A stretch of 64,000 nucleotides of DNA from Corynebacterium halotolerans YIM 70093 = DSM 44683 (GTDB lineage: Bacteria > Actinomycetota > Actinomycetes > Mycobacteriales > Mycobacteriaceae): the NCBI RefSeq assembly GCF_000341345.1, contig NC_020302.1:2956075-3020074 (forward strand), read 5' to 3'. The stretch's first letter is position 1, and the number at the start of each line of letters is the position of its first letter. The notes beneath the pieces are model-generated. The model saw only the letters and a list, made by a program, of their open reading frames with translations, was not told the DNA's origin and did no database searches. Of the stretch, positions 9,113 to 17,520 are shown piece after piece. Position numbers and translations under genes: made by a program.

Positions 9113-9153
9113 CCGCTTCCCATCCCTCGTGCTCCCCGGCGTCCCGGTGCCGG

Positions 9154-9750
9154 CTAGTCCCGCTCATCCTTCGCACGGATGAGATCCAGCGCGACCACGC
9201 CGCCGATGAATGCCGCCCGAAGACGGAGCGGAGTGTCAGGGGTGAAGGTCAACGAGTACTGGCTGCGCCCGAGCAGAGCGTTGCCGAGTCCCGTCCACTG
9301 TCGCGTGACCCGGGCGGGAACCAGCTCGCCGACCCGAAACTCGAAGTCGAAGTCGAAGACGCTGCCGTGCAACTCCACAACGGTGCCGTCGGCCAGGTGC
9401 ATGTCCACCCGCCGCCGGAAGAAGGTGAACCGCTTACGCAGGTGCGCCAGGGGGCCGCCGTGGGGGTCGGCGAGCTCGAAGGTGTCCCGCCCGAAGTTCA
9501 CCGTGTCCTCGAGCGAGAGCACCGGCCGACCATCGGCCTCCGTGACGGTGAGACTCCGGCTGCCCGTGAACATCCGGGAGAGCGGTGAACCACCGGTGGT
9601 GATGACGCCCACGACGTCGCCCTGTTGGTTGAGGATGTCGAAGTTATTGCTCATGAAGGTGGTGATCTGCTGCATCACCAGGACGGGCTCCTCGAGCAGG
9701 GAACGCTGCGGTGGCACAGGATTGTGATGGGGCTCGAAAGGTGTGGCCAT
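9154..9750 (-). CDS. LURP-one-related/scramblase-like protein
   Basis: 198 residues from the ATG at 9750. The pattern is that of the LURP-one-related (DUF567, tubby-like) fold: short beta-strands such as FDILNQQGDVVGVITT, SRSLTVTEADGRPVLSLED, and ELHGSVFDFDFEFRVG, ending in a hydrophobic helix (AAFIGGVVALDLI). These proteins resemble phospholipid scramblases, but bacterial members have no settled function. No clear ribosome binding site precedes the ATG; a -10-like CACAAT lies about 10 bases upstream, so the transcript could be leaderless. The gene follows the LysR regulator on the same strand with a 140-base gap. Confidence 0.75.
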   Translation of the reverse strand: MATPFEPHHNPVPPQRSLLEEPVLVMQQITTFMSNNFDILNQQGDVVGVITTGGSPLSRMFTGSRSLTVTEADGRPVLSLEDTVNFGRDTFELADPHGGPLAHLRKRFTFFRRRVDMHLADGTVVELHGSVFDFDFEFRVGELVPARVTRQWTGLGNALLGRSQYSLTFTPDTPLRLRAAFIGGVVALDLIRAKDERD

Positions 9751-9890
9751 ACAACAGATTGTGCCGGAGTGCCCCTGGCCCGGCCACCGTCCCACCGGGG
9801 AGTCACCGCTCGTATCACCCGTGACACGCCCCGCCCGGAAGCAATCGGGCGAGTGGGCGTTCCGGGCGAGCCGACCCCGGGTGAACCACC

Positions 9891-10823
9891 TCATCCTCCG
9901 GCACGTCGGGAGGTCCAGCCGCCATCCGCCCGGTCAGCCGCCGTCACGAACTCCCGGAACCGGTCGACGGGCGGGGCGGCCCCGGCCCCGGCGCGCCACA
10001 CCAGCCCCAGTTCGCGGTGGGCCGGCGGGTCCAGTGGGCGCAGGACGATGCCGACGGGCGCGAGGTACGGGTCGTCCAGCGGCAGCAGCGCCACCCCCAG
10101 CCCCGCAGAGACCAGACCCGCCACGGTGGTCAGCTCCATGGACTCGAAGACGAGGCGCGGGGTGAAGCCGTGTTCGGCGGCCAACCGGTCGAGCAGGAGG
10201 CGGGTGCCGTAGCCGGGGAGCATGCCGATGAAGTTCTCCTCCGCGGCCTCCTGCAGGTTGACGGGTACGGCACCCTCGGCCGCCAGCGGGTGTGCCTCGG
10301 GCAGCGCGAGCGCCAGGCGCTGCAGCCGCAGCTGGTGCCAGCCCAGCTCACCTCCCGCCTCCTCCGGGCGGGGACCGACGAGCGCGACGTCGGCGGTGTC
10401 GGAAAGCACCCGCCCGACGAGCTGCCGGGCCGCGCCCTGGTGGAGCCGGAACTCGACGTGGGGGTGGCGCGCCCGGTAGTCGCGTAGCAGGTCGGGCACG
10501 AGCCAGGTGCCCAGGGAGTGCATGAAGTCCAGGCGCACGACGCCCCGTTCAGGGTCCATCAGGCGGGCGACCTTCGCGACGCCGTCCTCGAGTTCGGCGA
10601 TCATACGGCGGACGTGCGGGAGGAAGGCGCGGCCGCGGGCGTTGAGGACGAGGCGCCGCCCCGTCCGGTCGAAGAGGGTGGCGCCGGTGAACTCCTCGAC
10701 GCGGCGGATGCGCCTGGTCAGCGTGGGTTGCGATATTCCCAGGATGGCGGCGGTGTCGGTGAGGTGGCCCGCCTCCGCGACAGCGAGGAAACCGCGCAGA
10801 TCAGAGGGCCCCGGTTCGGCCAT
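9891..10823 (-). CDS. LysR-family transcriptional regulator
   Basis: 310 residues from the ATG at 10823 (an in-frame start at 10856 is also possible). The N-terminal winged HTH is clear: FLAVAEAGHLTDTAAILG, SQPTLTRRIRRVEE, FDRTGRRLVLNARG. The remaining part has the periplasmic-binding-like effector domain. It is divergent from the MFS transporter at 10919, and such pairs usually mean that the regulator controls the transporter. The 95-base spacer between them contains the AT-rich segment TTTCGGTCATTTTACTCATGAG, a plausible promoter/binding region. Effector unknown. Confidence 0.92.
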   Translation of the reverse strand: MAEPGPSDLRGFLAVAEAGHLTDTAAILGISQPTLTRRIRRVEEFTGATLFDRTGRRLVLNARGRAFLPHVRRMIAELEDGVAKVARLMDPERGVVRLDFMHSLGTWLVPDLLRDYRARHPHVEFRLHQGAARQLVGRVLSDTADVALVGPRPEEAGGELGWHQLRLQRLALALPEAHPLAAEGAVPVNLQEAAEENFIGMLPGYGTRLLLDRLAAEHGFTPRLVFESMELTTVAGLVSAGLGVALLPLDDPYLAPVGIVLRPLDPPAHRELGLVWRAGAGAAPPVDRFREFVTAADRADGGWTSRRAGG

Positions 10824-10918
10824 GGGAGACACCCCCCGATTTTTCATGCGGGACATGAATCGGAATCAGCTGTTTCGGTCATTTTACTCATGAGCCCGGG
10901 TGGGGGACGATAACAGAC

Positions 10919-12172
10919 ATGTCCGTGAGCCCGACCACACCTTCCCTGCCCGCCGGGCTGCGCCGCGGCGAGCGGGACTACCGGCGTGCCGTCCTCGCGA
11001 TGCTCGCCGCCGGCCTGGCGATCTTCAACACCCTGTACGCCACTCAGGCCCTTCTTCCGATCCTGGTCGAGGACCTCGACATCACCCCGACCGAGGCGGC
11101 CCTGACCGTCTCCGCGGCGACCGGCATGCTCGCGGTGTGCGTCGTGCCGGCGTCGATCCTGTCGGAGAAATTCGGTCGCGGCCGCGTCCTCATCGTCTCG
11201 GCGGTGGCGGCCACCCTGCTGGGGCTGCTCCTGCCCCTCGCCCAGGACGCCGCGATGCTGATCGCCCTGCGCGCGCTCCAGGGCGTCATGATCGCCGGGG
11301 TGCCCGCCGTGGCGATGACGTGGCTGTCCGAGGAACTCCACCCCGACGACCTGGGTCGGGCGATGGGCGTCTACATCGCCGGGAACACGGTCGGTGGCCT
11401 GACCGGCCGCCTCATCCCGGCCGGTCTGCTCGAGTTCACGCACTGGCGGTGGGCGCTGCTGGTCAGTGGCCTGGTGGCCCTCGCCTGCGCGGTCGTCATG
11501 GTGGTGCTGCTGCCCCGCCAGCGGCGTTTCACTCCGCGGCGGCTCCACCTGCGGGACGAGCTGACGGCGATGGTCGGGCACTGGCGCAACCCGCGGCTGG
11601 CGGGCCTGTTCCTGACGGCGTTCATCGGCATGGGGGTGTTCGTCTCCCTCTACAATTTCTTCGGTTTCCGGATGATCGACCACTTCGGCCTTTCCCCCGC
11701 GCTCGTCGGCGTCGTGTTCCTCATGTACCTGTCGGGCACCTGGAGCTCCACCCGGGCCGGTGCCCTGACGGAGAGGTACGGACGCGGGCGCGTCCTGCTC
11801 ACCGGCGCCGCGCTGATGCTGCTGGGGCTGGCGGCCACCGCCGTCGGCTGGCTGCCGCTGGTGCTGGCCGGCCTGTTCGTCTTCACGGCCGCCTTCTTCG
11901 CCATGCACTCCACGGCCTCCGGGTGGATCGGGCTGATCGCCACCGACCACCGCGCCGAGGCCTCGAGCATGTACCTGTTCTGCTACTACGTCGGCTCCTC
12001 GGTACTCGGCGCGCTGGCGGGTGTCATCTTCGCGCTCCTGCCCTGGGGCGGTTTCGTCCTCGTCCTGGTGGTGGCCCTGGCCCCGGTCATCGGCATCGGT
12101 GCGCTGCTGGCCCGCCGCGAGGAGGCCGATGCCGGCGACGGCGCTCCCGCCGTCGGAGGGGCCGGAGGGTAG
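10919..12172 (+). CDS. MFS transporter (YnfM/arabinose-efflux-like)
   Basis: 417 residues with 12 hydrophobic segments and a central cytoplasmic loop near residue 205 (RQRRFTPRRLHLRDEL). The N-terminal part AAGLAIFNTLYATQALLPIL resembles the YnfM/YgaY branch of the major facilitator superfamily. The conserved loop motif between TM2 and TM3 appears as SILSEKFGRGRVL. Most likely an efflux system under control of the divergent LysR protein. Substrate unknown. Confidence 0.9.
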   Translation: MSVSPTTPSLPAGLRRGERDYRRAVLAMLAAGLAIFNTLYATQALLPILVEDLDITPTEAALTVSAATGMLAVCVVPASILSEKFGRGRVLIVSAVAATLLGLLLPLAQDAAMLIALRALQGVMIAGVPAVAMTWLSEELHPDDLGRAMGVYIAGNTVGGLTGRLIPAGLLEFTHWRWALLVSGLVALACAVVMVVLLPRQRRFTPRRLHLRDELTAMVGHWRNPRLAGLFLTAFIGMGVFVSLYNFFGFRMIDHFGLSPALVGVVFLMYLSGTWSSTRAGALTERYGRGRVLLTGAALMLLGLAATAVGWLPLVLAGLFVFTAAFFAMHSTASGWIGLIATDHRAEASSMYLFCYYVGSSVLGALAGVIFALLPWGGFVLVLVVALAPVIGIGALLARREEADAGDGAPAVGGAGG

Positions 12173-12234
12173 GTCTGTCCGGAGCGGGTGCTCCCCCTAT
12201 TCCACGGTTTGTCCGGTAATTAATCTGGAGTAGG

Positions 12235-13641
12235 TTGAATTCCATGGCTGAGCACGACATGGACAGCGTCCCACCGGCCGCCGATCACACCCCGTCCCCC
12301 AAGGGCTGGAGCAGGAGGAACTGGCACCGCCGGGCGAGCAGACCGGTCACCGTCTGGTTGCTGCTGCTCGTCGTCGCCGGGGCGGTCCACACGCTCATCC
12401 CCGACTACCGCTGGGTGCTCATCCACATGTTCACCCTGGGCGCGGTGACCAACTCGATCGTGCTGTGGTCCCAGCACCTGACCGAGCGCTTCCTCCACCA
12501 GCGGCTCAGTGACGAAGCCCGCCCGTGGCAGCTGCGGCGGATCCAGTTGCTCAACGTCGGCATCGTCGTCACCCTCGCCGGTCAGATCCTGGGCGAGTGG
12601 TGGGAGCTGCACTGGACCATCACGCAGGTCGGCGCCCTGATCGTGGGACTGGTGCTGGTGTGGCACGCGGTCTCCCTGGCCCGCCAGTGGGTGCGCTCCG
12701 ACCGGGGCACGCGCTTCCGCCCGGCGGCGCTGGCTTATGTGGTCTCGGCGCTGTGCCTGCCGGTGGGCGCCGTCATCGGCGCACTGCTGGCCATGAATCC
12801 GGCCGTCGGGCTCCACGGCCGGCTGGTGCTGGCCCACCTGGTGGTCAACGTCCTCGGCTTCGTGGGCCTGGCCGCCGCAGGCTCCCTGACGGTCCTGTTC
12901 CCCTCCATCTGGCGCACGAGGGGGATCGCCGGACACGGCCGGCCCACCCTCACCCTGCTCACCGTCGGTGTCCTCGTCACCACGTTCGGCGTCCTCGTCG
13001 ACAGCCTCCTCGCTGCGGGCCTCGGCCTGACGGTCTACGTGGCAGGCTGGCTCGTCAGCCTCTCCGGGTGGCTGCGCAATGTCGGCGAGGTGATGAAGGA
13101 CCCGCGTGACCGGGTCAACTACGCCTCCGGCTCGGTGCTGCTCGCGGTGCTGTGGCTGGTGGGCACCCTGGTCCATCTGACGGTCCAGGTGTTCCTCGCC
13201 GACGGCGGTGTCAGCGGCGTTCCGCTGCCCACCAATCAGCTGCTCATCGGCTTCGCCGCGCAGCTGCTGATCGGGGTGATGAGCTACCTGCTGCCCACCA
13301 CCATGCACGGTGGCCCCGCCGCCACCCGCGCGGGCCTGAGGGAGGTCAACCGCGGTGGCCTGTACCGCCTCACCCTCATCAACGGTGGCCTGGCCATCTG
13401 GCTGGCCACGGACCACTCGTGGCTGCGGGTGGTGTCCTCGATCCTGTGTCTGGGCGCCCTCGCCGTCTTCCTCCCGCTGCTGATCCGTGCGGTGCGCGCC
13501 CAGCGCAGGGTGATCACCGGTGAGGCAGATTCCCCGAAGGAGGAGGATCCGACACCGGCGTGGGGGCAGGTCACCGCAGGCGTGGCCACGCTCGCACTGC
13601 TGCTCAGTATCTTCGGCGGACTCCAGGGCCCCGGCGCGTGA
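12235..13641 (+). CDS. Multi-spanning membrane protein, heme-copper oxidase/NnrS-like
   Basis: About 468 residues with roughly 12 hydrophobic helices. The TTG at 12235 is preferred because GGAG lies five bases upstream; the ATG at 12244 is the alternative. Histidines lie inside or next to helices: LIHMFTLGAVTNSIVLWSQH, WHAVSLARQ, LAHLVVNVLGFVGL, LLPTTMHGGP. This pattern resembles the membrane part of NnrS- or NorB-like proteins, and the transmembrane half of actinobacterial copper nitrite-reductase-like multicopper oxidases, but no cupredoxin domain is present. It might bind heme or copper. It stands between an MFS gene and a convergent nuclease gene. Function unknown. Confidence 0.75.
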   Translation: MNSMAEHDMDSVPPAADHTPSPKGWSRRNWHRRASRPVTVWLLLLVVAGAVHTLIPDYRWVLIHMFTLGAVTNSIVLWSQHLTERFLHQRLSDEARPWQLRRIQLLNVGIVVTLAGQILGEWWELHWTITQVGALIVGLVLVWHAVSLARQWVRSDRGTRFRPAALAYVVSALCLPVGAVIGALLAMNPAVGLHGRLVLAHLVVNVLGFVGLAAAGSLTVLFPSIWRTRGIAGHGRPTLTLLTVGVLVTTFGVLVDSLLAAGLGLTVYVAGWLVSLSGWLRNVGEVMKDPRDRVNYASGSVLLAVLWLVGTLVHLTVQVFLADGGVSGVPLPTNQLLIGFAAQLLIGVMSYLLPTTMHGGPAATRAGLREVNRGGLYRLTLINGGLAIWLATDHSWLRVVSSILCLGALAVFLPLLIRAVRAQRRVITGEADSPKEEDPTPAWGQVTAGVATLALLLSIFGGLQGPGA

Positions 13642-13692
13642 CGACGCCCGCCGCACGGCGCAGAGTGCGCAGCCGCGCACTTCTCAGGGCCA

Positions 13693-15267
13693 CTATTCCC
13701 CCAGCAGCGGGGTACCCGGCGCGCCGGCGTCGAGCCAGACGCGGACGGCCGCGGTGGCGCGGCAGTCGTCGCTGTTGTAGCGCAGCAGCCGGGCCCGGGC
13801 CCCCTCCGCCTCCGGCCCGCCACTGAGCGCGACCCGACGGGCGTGGATCGACTCCTCGCCGTCGAAGTCCTCGTCGTCCCAGGTGAATCCGGCCTCCGGA
13901 GCCACGAGTTTTAGGCCCAGGCCCCGGGGCCCGGCCAGCTGCTCGCGCACGGAACGGAAGATGTCGATCCACTCGTCGGAACCGATGAAGGCGGTGACCT
14001 CATCCTCGTCGGGGACGGTGACCTCCCCGAAGCGCCGCCCGGCGAACCGGCGGGCCGACTGCAGCATCCAGTGGTTCTCCCCGTGGGAGGAGTAGCAGTA
14101 GGCGGCGAAGGTCTGTCCGGCGGCGTGCGCGGCCGCGCGGCGGCCCATCAGCCAGGCCCAGAACCGGGCGAAGTTCTCCGCCTCGGCGGCGCCGCCGAGT
14201 TTCCGCCAGGTGACGAACGGCCGGTACTCGTCGCCGTCGAAGGTGCCCCACAGGTAGGCGCCCTGGTCGAGGTAGGCCTCCATGTCGACGTCGATCTCCA
14301 CGTCCGCCCGCGGCGCGGTGGCACGGTCGACCCGGCGCAGCAGGGGGATCCCGTCGCGCCACGCCCGGGCGAGCTCGGAGACCTGCCCGGCGGGGGCGTC
14401 GATGAGCCCGCTGACGGTGGTGATACCCTCCGCCCGGTGCTTCGCGGCGCGGTCACCGGGGAGAAAGAGACTGATGTCGTCGGTGGCGAGCAGTTCCGGC
14501 TCACACAGCGACCAGAAGCGGCAGGAGGCGCACTCCTTGACGCGGCGCGGGGCGTCGGGCAGGGGCGCGGTGAGCGCGGTCGTCAGGGCCTCCTGGTAGC
14601 CGCCGGTGCGGGTGATGAAGGCCCGCGTGCGGTCCTGGCCGATGGCCCCTCCCCATCCGCTGTCGAGGCCGACCTCGGCCAGGGCGCGGGCCGCCAGACC
14701 GAGCCGGTAGCCGTCGGCGACGTGGTGGCGCTGCCGGAAGGGGGCGTCCATGGGTTCGCTCAGTCCGAGGCGCGAGGTCGCCACCATCGGCATGGTCGAG
14801 GCCTCGTGGGGGCGGGCGACGCGGTGGTTGCTGACGATGACCGGCAGGTAGGTCCCGTCGGGGCGGCGGGCGAGGACGTCGACATCCACCCGCCACTCCG
14901 CCCCCTCGGAGGTGCCCGTGAAGGTGGCGCCGGTGATCAGGTTCGCCTCCGCGGCGAGAGCCTCGAGCGTGTCGAACTCGGCCTGCTCGAGTTCCTCCTC
15001 GGTGGCGGCGCTGACCGGCGGGGCGGGGATGTCGATGCGCAGGAAGCGGCGTGAGCGGCCGTCGCCGAGGGCGGGGCGGGTCGGCAGCGCGTCAAGGACG
15101 ATCCGGCGCGCCAGGGCCAGGCGCTCGAGGCGGCGGCGGGCTGCCTCGGTGCGCGGCACGTCGGGGTGCCGGCGCCGCTGGACCAGGCGGTATCCGCAGC
15201 CCACAAGGTCGGCGGGTTGCAGGCGGTCAGCGACCCGGTCGGCCGTTCCCGACCGCCCGTCATCCAC
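13693..15267 (-). CDS. TM0106-family RecB-like nuclease
   Basis: 524 residues from the GTG at 15267, which has GAGGAG five bases upstream; longer in-frame starts overlap the promoter region of the divergent gene. The N-terminal half has RecB/Cas4-like character with a Cys cluster (ECASCRFWSLCEPEL) able to hold a metal. The C-terminal half looks like an RNase H/exonuclease-like domain: EIDVDMEAYLDQGAYLWG, YCYSSHGENHWML and RYNSDDCRAT supply acidic residues for metal-dependent catalysis. The family is widespread in actinobacteria, and its biological role is not established. It stands alone, with no CRISPR or restriction genes nearby. Confidence 0.85.
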   Translation of the reverse strand: MDDGRSGTADRVADRLQPADLVGCGYRLVQRRRHPDVPRTEAARRRLERLALARRIVLDALPTRPALGDGRSRRFLRIDIPAPPVSAATEEELEQAEFDTLEALAAEANLITGATFTGTSEGAEWRVDVDVLARRPDGTYLPVIVSNHRVARPHEASTMPMVATSRLGLSEPMDAPFRQRHHVADGYRLGLAARALAEVGLDSGWGGAIGQDRTRAFITRTGGYQEALTTALTAPLPDAPRRVKECASCRFWSLCEPELLATDDISLFLPGDRAAKHRAEGITTVSGLIDAPAGQVSELARAWRDGIPLLRRVDRATAPRADVEIDVDMEAYLDQGAYLWGTFDGDEYRPFVTWRKLGGAAEAENFARFWAWLMGRRAAAHAAGQTFAAYCYSSHGENHWMLQSARRFAGRRFGEVTVPDEDEVTAFIGSDEWIDIFRSVREQLAGPRGLGLKLVAPEAGFTWDDEDFDGEESIHARRVALSGGPEAEGARARLLRYNSDDCRATAAVRVWLDAGAPGTPLLGE

Positions 15268-15373
15268 GGCTTCTCCTCGGGCATCCACAATGGCGAGAGC
15301 ATAGCCCACCGGTACGGGTAATGTTGAACCCGACCGTGACCACAGCGACACTCGGGAAGTAAAGGCAAGTTAC

Positions 15374-16009
15374 ATGGGCATCCTCGAAAAGATCCGCAAG
15401 AGCCGCGCCAGGACCAAGGCCGAGATCAAGGCCGCCAAGGTGCGCGCCCGCCAGGAGGCCAAGGAGGAGGCCAAGCTGCAGCTGCGTCGCGAGAAGCTGC
15501 TGGTCCAGCAGGAGAATGATCTGCTCAAGGCGGAGAAGAAGGGCCTGAAGGCCAAGCGCAAGCACCAGCGCAAGATGGCCGAGAACGCGCTGCAGCAGGT
15601 CAAGGAGGGCAAAGTCAGCGCCCGCAAGATCATCAAGTGGTCGGGCACGGCGCGGGTCGCGCTCCCGATCGTCCTGCCGCTGGTCTACCGCGGCGTCACC
15701 GCCGGGCGCGAGCAGCTCATCGCCGCCCGCGCCCGCAAACTGGGGGTCACGCCCGATCAGCTGGCCGAGTTCGCGGGCCACGGTGCCCCACTGAAGGCCC
15801 GCATCCAGGGAGTACGCGACAACCTGGAGGACACCTCCCTGATGCCCGGCTTCGTCCGTGACGTCAACGACCGCCTCGACGAGCTGAGCGCGGCCGTCGA
15901 CAACGCGGAGTACATGACCCCCGAGCAGCGCCGCCGGGCCCACGACAGCGTCTCCCGGGACATCGACCAGGTCACCCAGCAGATCCAGGAGCGACTCCGG
16001 CAGCGGTAG
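15374..16009 (+). CDS. DUF6474-type protein with coiled-coil N-terminus
   Basis: 211 residues. The first 85 are extremely Lys/Arg/Glu/Ala-rich (LEKIRKSRARTKAEIKAAK, then RARQEAKEEAKLQLRREKLL) and should form a long charged helix or coiled coil. A short hydrophobic segment (ARVALPIVLPLVYRG) follows, then a helical C-terminal domain. I relate it to DUF6474, found in mycolic-acid actinobacteria; function unknown. A ribosome binding site (AAAGG) precedes the ATG. A membrane-associated or nucleic-acid-binding role is possible but not shown. Confidence 0.75.
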   Translation: MGILEKIRKSRARTKAEIKAAKVRARQEAKEEAKLQLRREKLLVQQENDLLKAEKKGLKAKRKHQRKMAENALQQVKEGKVSARKIIKWSGTARVALPIVLPLVYRGVTAGREQLIAARARKLGVTPDQLAEFAGHGAPLKARIQGVRDNLEDTSLMPGFVRDVNDRLDELSAAVDNAEYMTPEQRRRAHDSVSRDIDQVTQQIQERLRQR

Positions 16010-16141
16010 ACGGCAGTCCCGCGGCCCGGGCGTTTTCTTCATTTCTCTCGGTGTTTTCTCAGGCGGAAAGGCGAAGAAGAAGGGCCGGTAAACCTTTCGG
16101 CCGATCCTCTCGGACAACGTGGAAACTACCCCCGTTTCGGG

Positions 16142-16236
16142 TGGCATAATCCCCCATCGCCTCACCATCGCCCCCGCTCAGCGGCGCCCCCACTCCTTCG
16201 CCCCGAACGGCCTCCGACATGCTCGGAGGCCGTTTT
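16142..16236 (+). ncRNA. Candidate C-rich small RNA (6C-like) with terminator
   Basis: Two short stem-loops can be drawn with five-C tracts in their loops (GGTG...CACC enclosing ATAATCCCCCATC, and GGCG...CGCC enclosing CCCCCACTCCTT). They are followed by a perfect 11-base terminator stem (ACGGCCTCCGA at 16207-16217 against 16223-16233) and TTTT. Two C-loop hairpins recall the actinobacterial 6C RNA, but the usual six or more C residues per loop are not reached. The terminator is clear; the RNA identity is speculative. Confidence 0.35.
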
Positions 16237-16534
16237 CCCTGCCCGTTGACCCCAGCAGGCACCCCCTACCGCTTCGATCAAAAATATTATCTGAGAGGTA
16301 CTGCTGCGCAGGTCGATCCTTTTTATTAGAGTGTTTCTCAGCCTTTCGGAAATGGCGCCATATTTGTAGAATAAAAGCGACGCCATTGGACGTTCGATTC
16401 CCCGGCTCCGTCCATCTGTTCCGGCCTTTTCCACCTAATCCACCACGGCTTTCGGGAAAGAGCAGAAACTCAACCCCGAAAGGAACGGCCTTCTCATCTG
16501 GGAGACCGGAGAAAAACCTGCAGGAGAAACACTT
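16237..16534 (+). other. AT-rich lsr2 leader/promoter region
   Basis: No gene is seen in these roughly 300 bases. The stretch is clearly richer in A and T than its surroundings, for example TCAAAAATATTATCTGAGAG near 16277 and TTTTTATTAGAGTG near 16319. Lsr2-type proteins bind AT-rich DNA, so autoregulation is plausible. TATTAT near 16283 is a possible -10 element, but no good -35 was identified. Confidence 0.5.
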
Positions 16535-16861
16535 ATGGCACGCCGCGAAATCACCCAGTACTTCGACGACCTCGACAACACCCCCATCACGGAAGAGCAG
16601 GTGCACGTGGTCCGTTTCAGCGTCGACGGCAACGACTACATTCTCGATCTCTCCGAGAAGAACGCCCGTGAATTCCGCGAGATTCTCGAGCCTTTCGTCC
16701 AGGCCGCCCGCCCTGCCCCGAGCGCGCACGGCCGCGGCGGAGGTGCCCGCGTCCACCCCAGGGAGATCCGCCGGTGGGCCCAGTCGCAGGGAAAGGCCGT
16801 CGCCAACCGCGGCAAGATCCCCCATGAGATCATCGCCGCCTACAACGAGGCACACTCCTGA
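16535..16861 (+). CDS. lsr2: Lsr2-family nucleoid-associated protein
   Basis: 108 residues. The N-terminal dimerisation domain (about 1-60) contains YFDDLDNTPITEEQVHVVRF and DYILDLSEKNAREFREIL. The C-terminal DNA-binding domain is IRRWAQSQGKAVANRGKIP. The AT-hook-like core usually reads R-G-R; here it reads N-R-G-K-I-P, a conservative change that keeps the positive charge. Lsr2 binds AT-rich DNA in the minor groove and silences foreign genes, in the manner of H-NS. An AGGAG-containing ribosome binding site precedes the ATG. It lies convergent to the response regulator gene. Confidence 0.93.
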   Translation: MARREITQYFDDLDNTPITEEQVHVVRFSVDGNDYILDLSEKNAREFREILEPFVQAARPAPSAHGRGGGARVHPREIRRWAQSQGKAVANRGKIPHEIIAAYNEAHS

Positions 16862-16874
16862 ACCGGGCAGCGGC

Positions 16875-17513
16875 TTACAGGACCCCCTGCTCGCGGGCGG
16901 CGGCCACCGCCGAGGTGCGCGAGCGCACGCCGAGCTTGTCGTAGATGTGGACCAGATGCGACTTCACGGTCGCCTCGGAGAGCATGAGCGCGTGCCCGAT
17001 CTCCCGGTTCGAGGAACCCGAGGCCACGAGCTTGAGCACCTCGAGCTCGCGCGGGGTCAGGGAGGTCCGCGGCGTCCGCACCCGGGTCATGAGCCGGTCC
17101 GCGACGACCGGCGACAGCGCCGAGTCCCCGTCGGCCGCCGACCGGACCGCCGCCAGCAGATCCGTGGGCGGGGCGTCCTTGAGCAGGTACCCCACCGCGC
17201 CGGCCTCGATGGCGCCGAGGATGTCGGCGTCGGTGTCGTAATTGGTGACCACCAGTACCTTCGGCGGGTTGTCCATCGCGGACTTGATCGCGGCGGTCGC
17301 CTCCGCGCCCGTCGTCACGCGCGTGCCCTCGACGCCGGGGCCGAAGCGCAGGTCCATCAGCATCACGTCGATGCCGCCTGCCTGCGCGGCGGCGATGGCG
17401 GCATCGGCCGTGGCGACCTCCCCGACCACCTCGATGTCGTCGGCCTCGTCGAGCACGGCCCGCAGCCCCAGTCGGACGATCTCGTGATCATCAGCCAACA
17501 TCACTCGGATCAT
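16875..17513 (-). CDS. hrrA: NarL-type response regulator, HrrA/ChrA-like
   Basis: 212 residues from the ATG at 17513. The receiver domain starts MIRVMLADDHEIVRLGLRA, with the phospho-acceptor Asp in VMLMDLRFGPGVEG. A LuxR-type HTH follows (TPRELEVLKLVASGSSNREI, then SEATVKSHLVHIYDKLGVRS). The long insertion after the Asp (RFGPGVEGTRVTTGAEATAA) and the overall sequence recall the heme-responsive regulators HrrA and ChrA of corynebacteria; the choice between the two cannot be made by eye. It follows its kinase by 7 bases. HrrA controls heme oxygenase and respiratory genes in C. glutamicum. Confidence 0.85.
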   Translation of the reverse strand: MIRVMLADDHEIVRLGLRAVLDEADDIEVVGEVATADAAIAAAQAGGIDVMLMDLRFGPGVEGTRVTTGAEATAAIKSAMDNPPKVLVVTNYDTDADILGAIEAGAVGYLLKDAPPTDLLAAVRSAADGDSALSPVVADRLMTRVRTPRTSLTPRELEVLKLVASGSSNREIGHALMLSEATVKSHLVHIYDKLGVRSRTSAVAAAREQGVL

Positions 17514-17520
17514 GACGGCA

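Noticed and set aside
12220..13680. A 486-codon minus-strand frame opposite the membrane protein gene
   Set aside because: Translation is Gln/Gly/His/Asp-rich without domains; the plus strand shows a coherent multi-helix protein.
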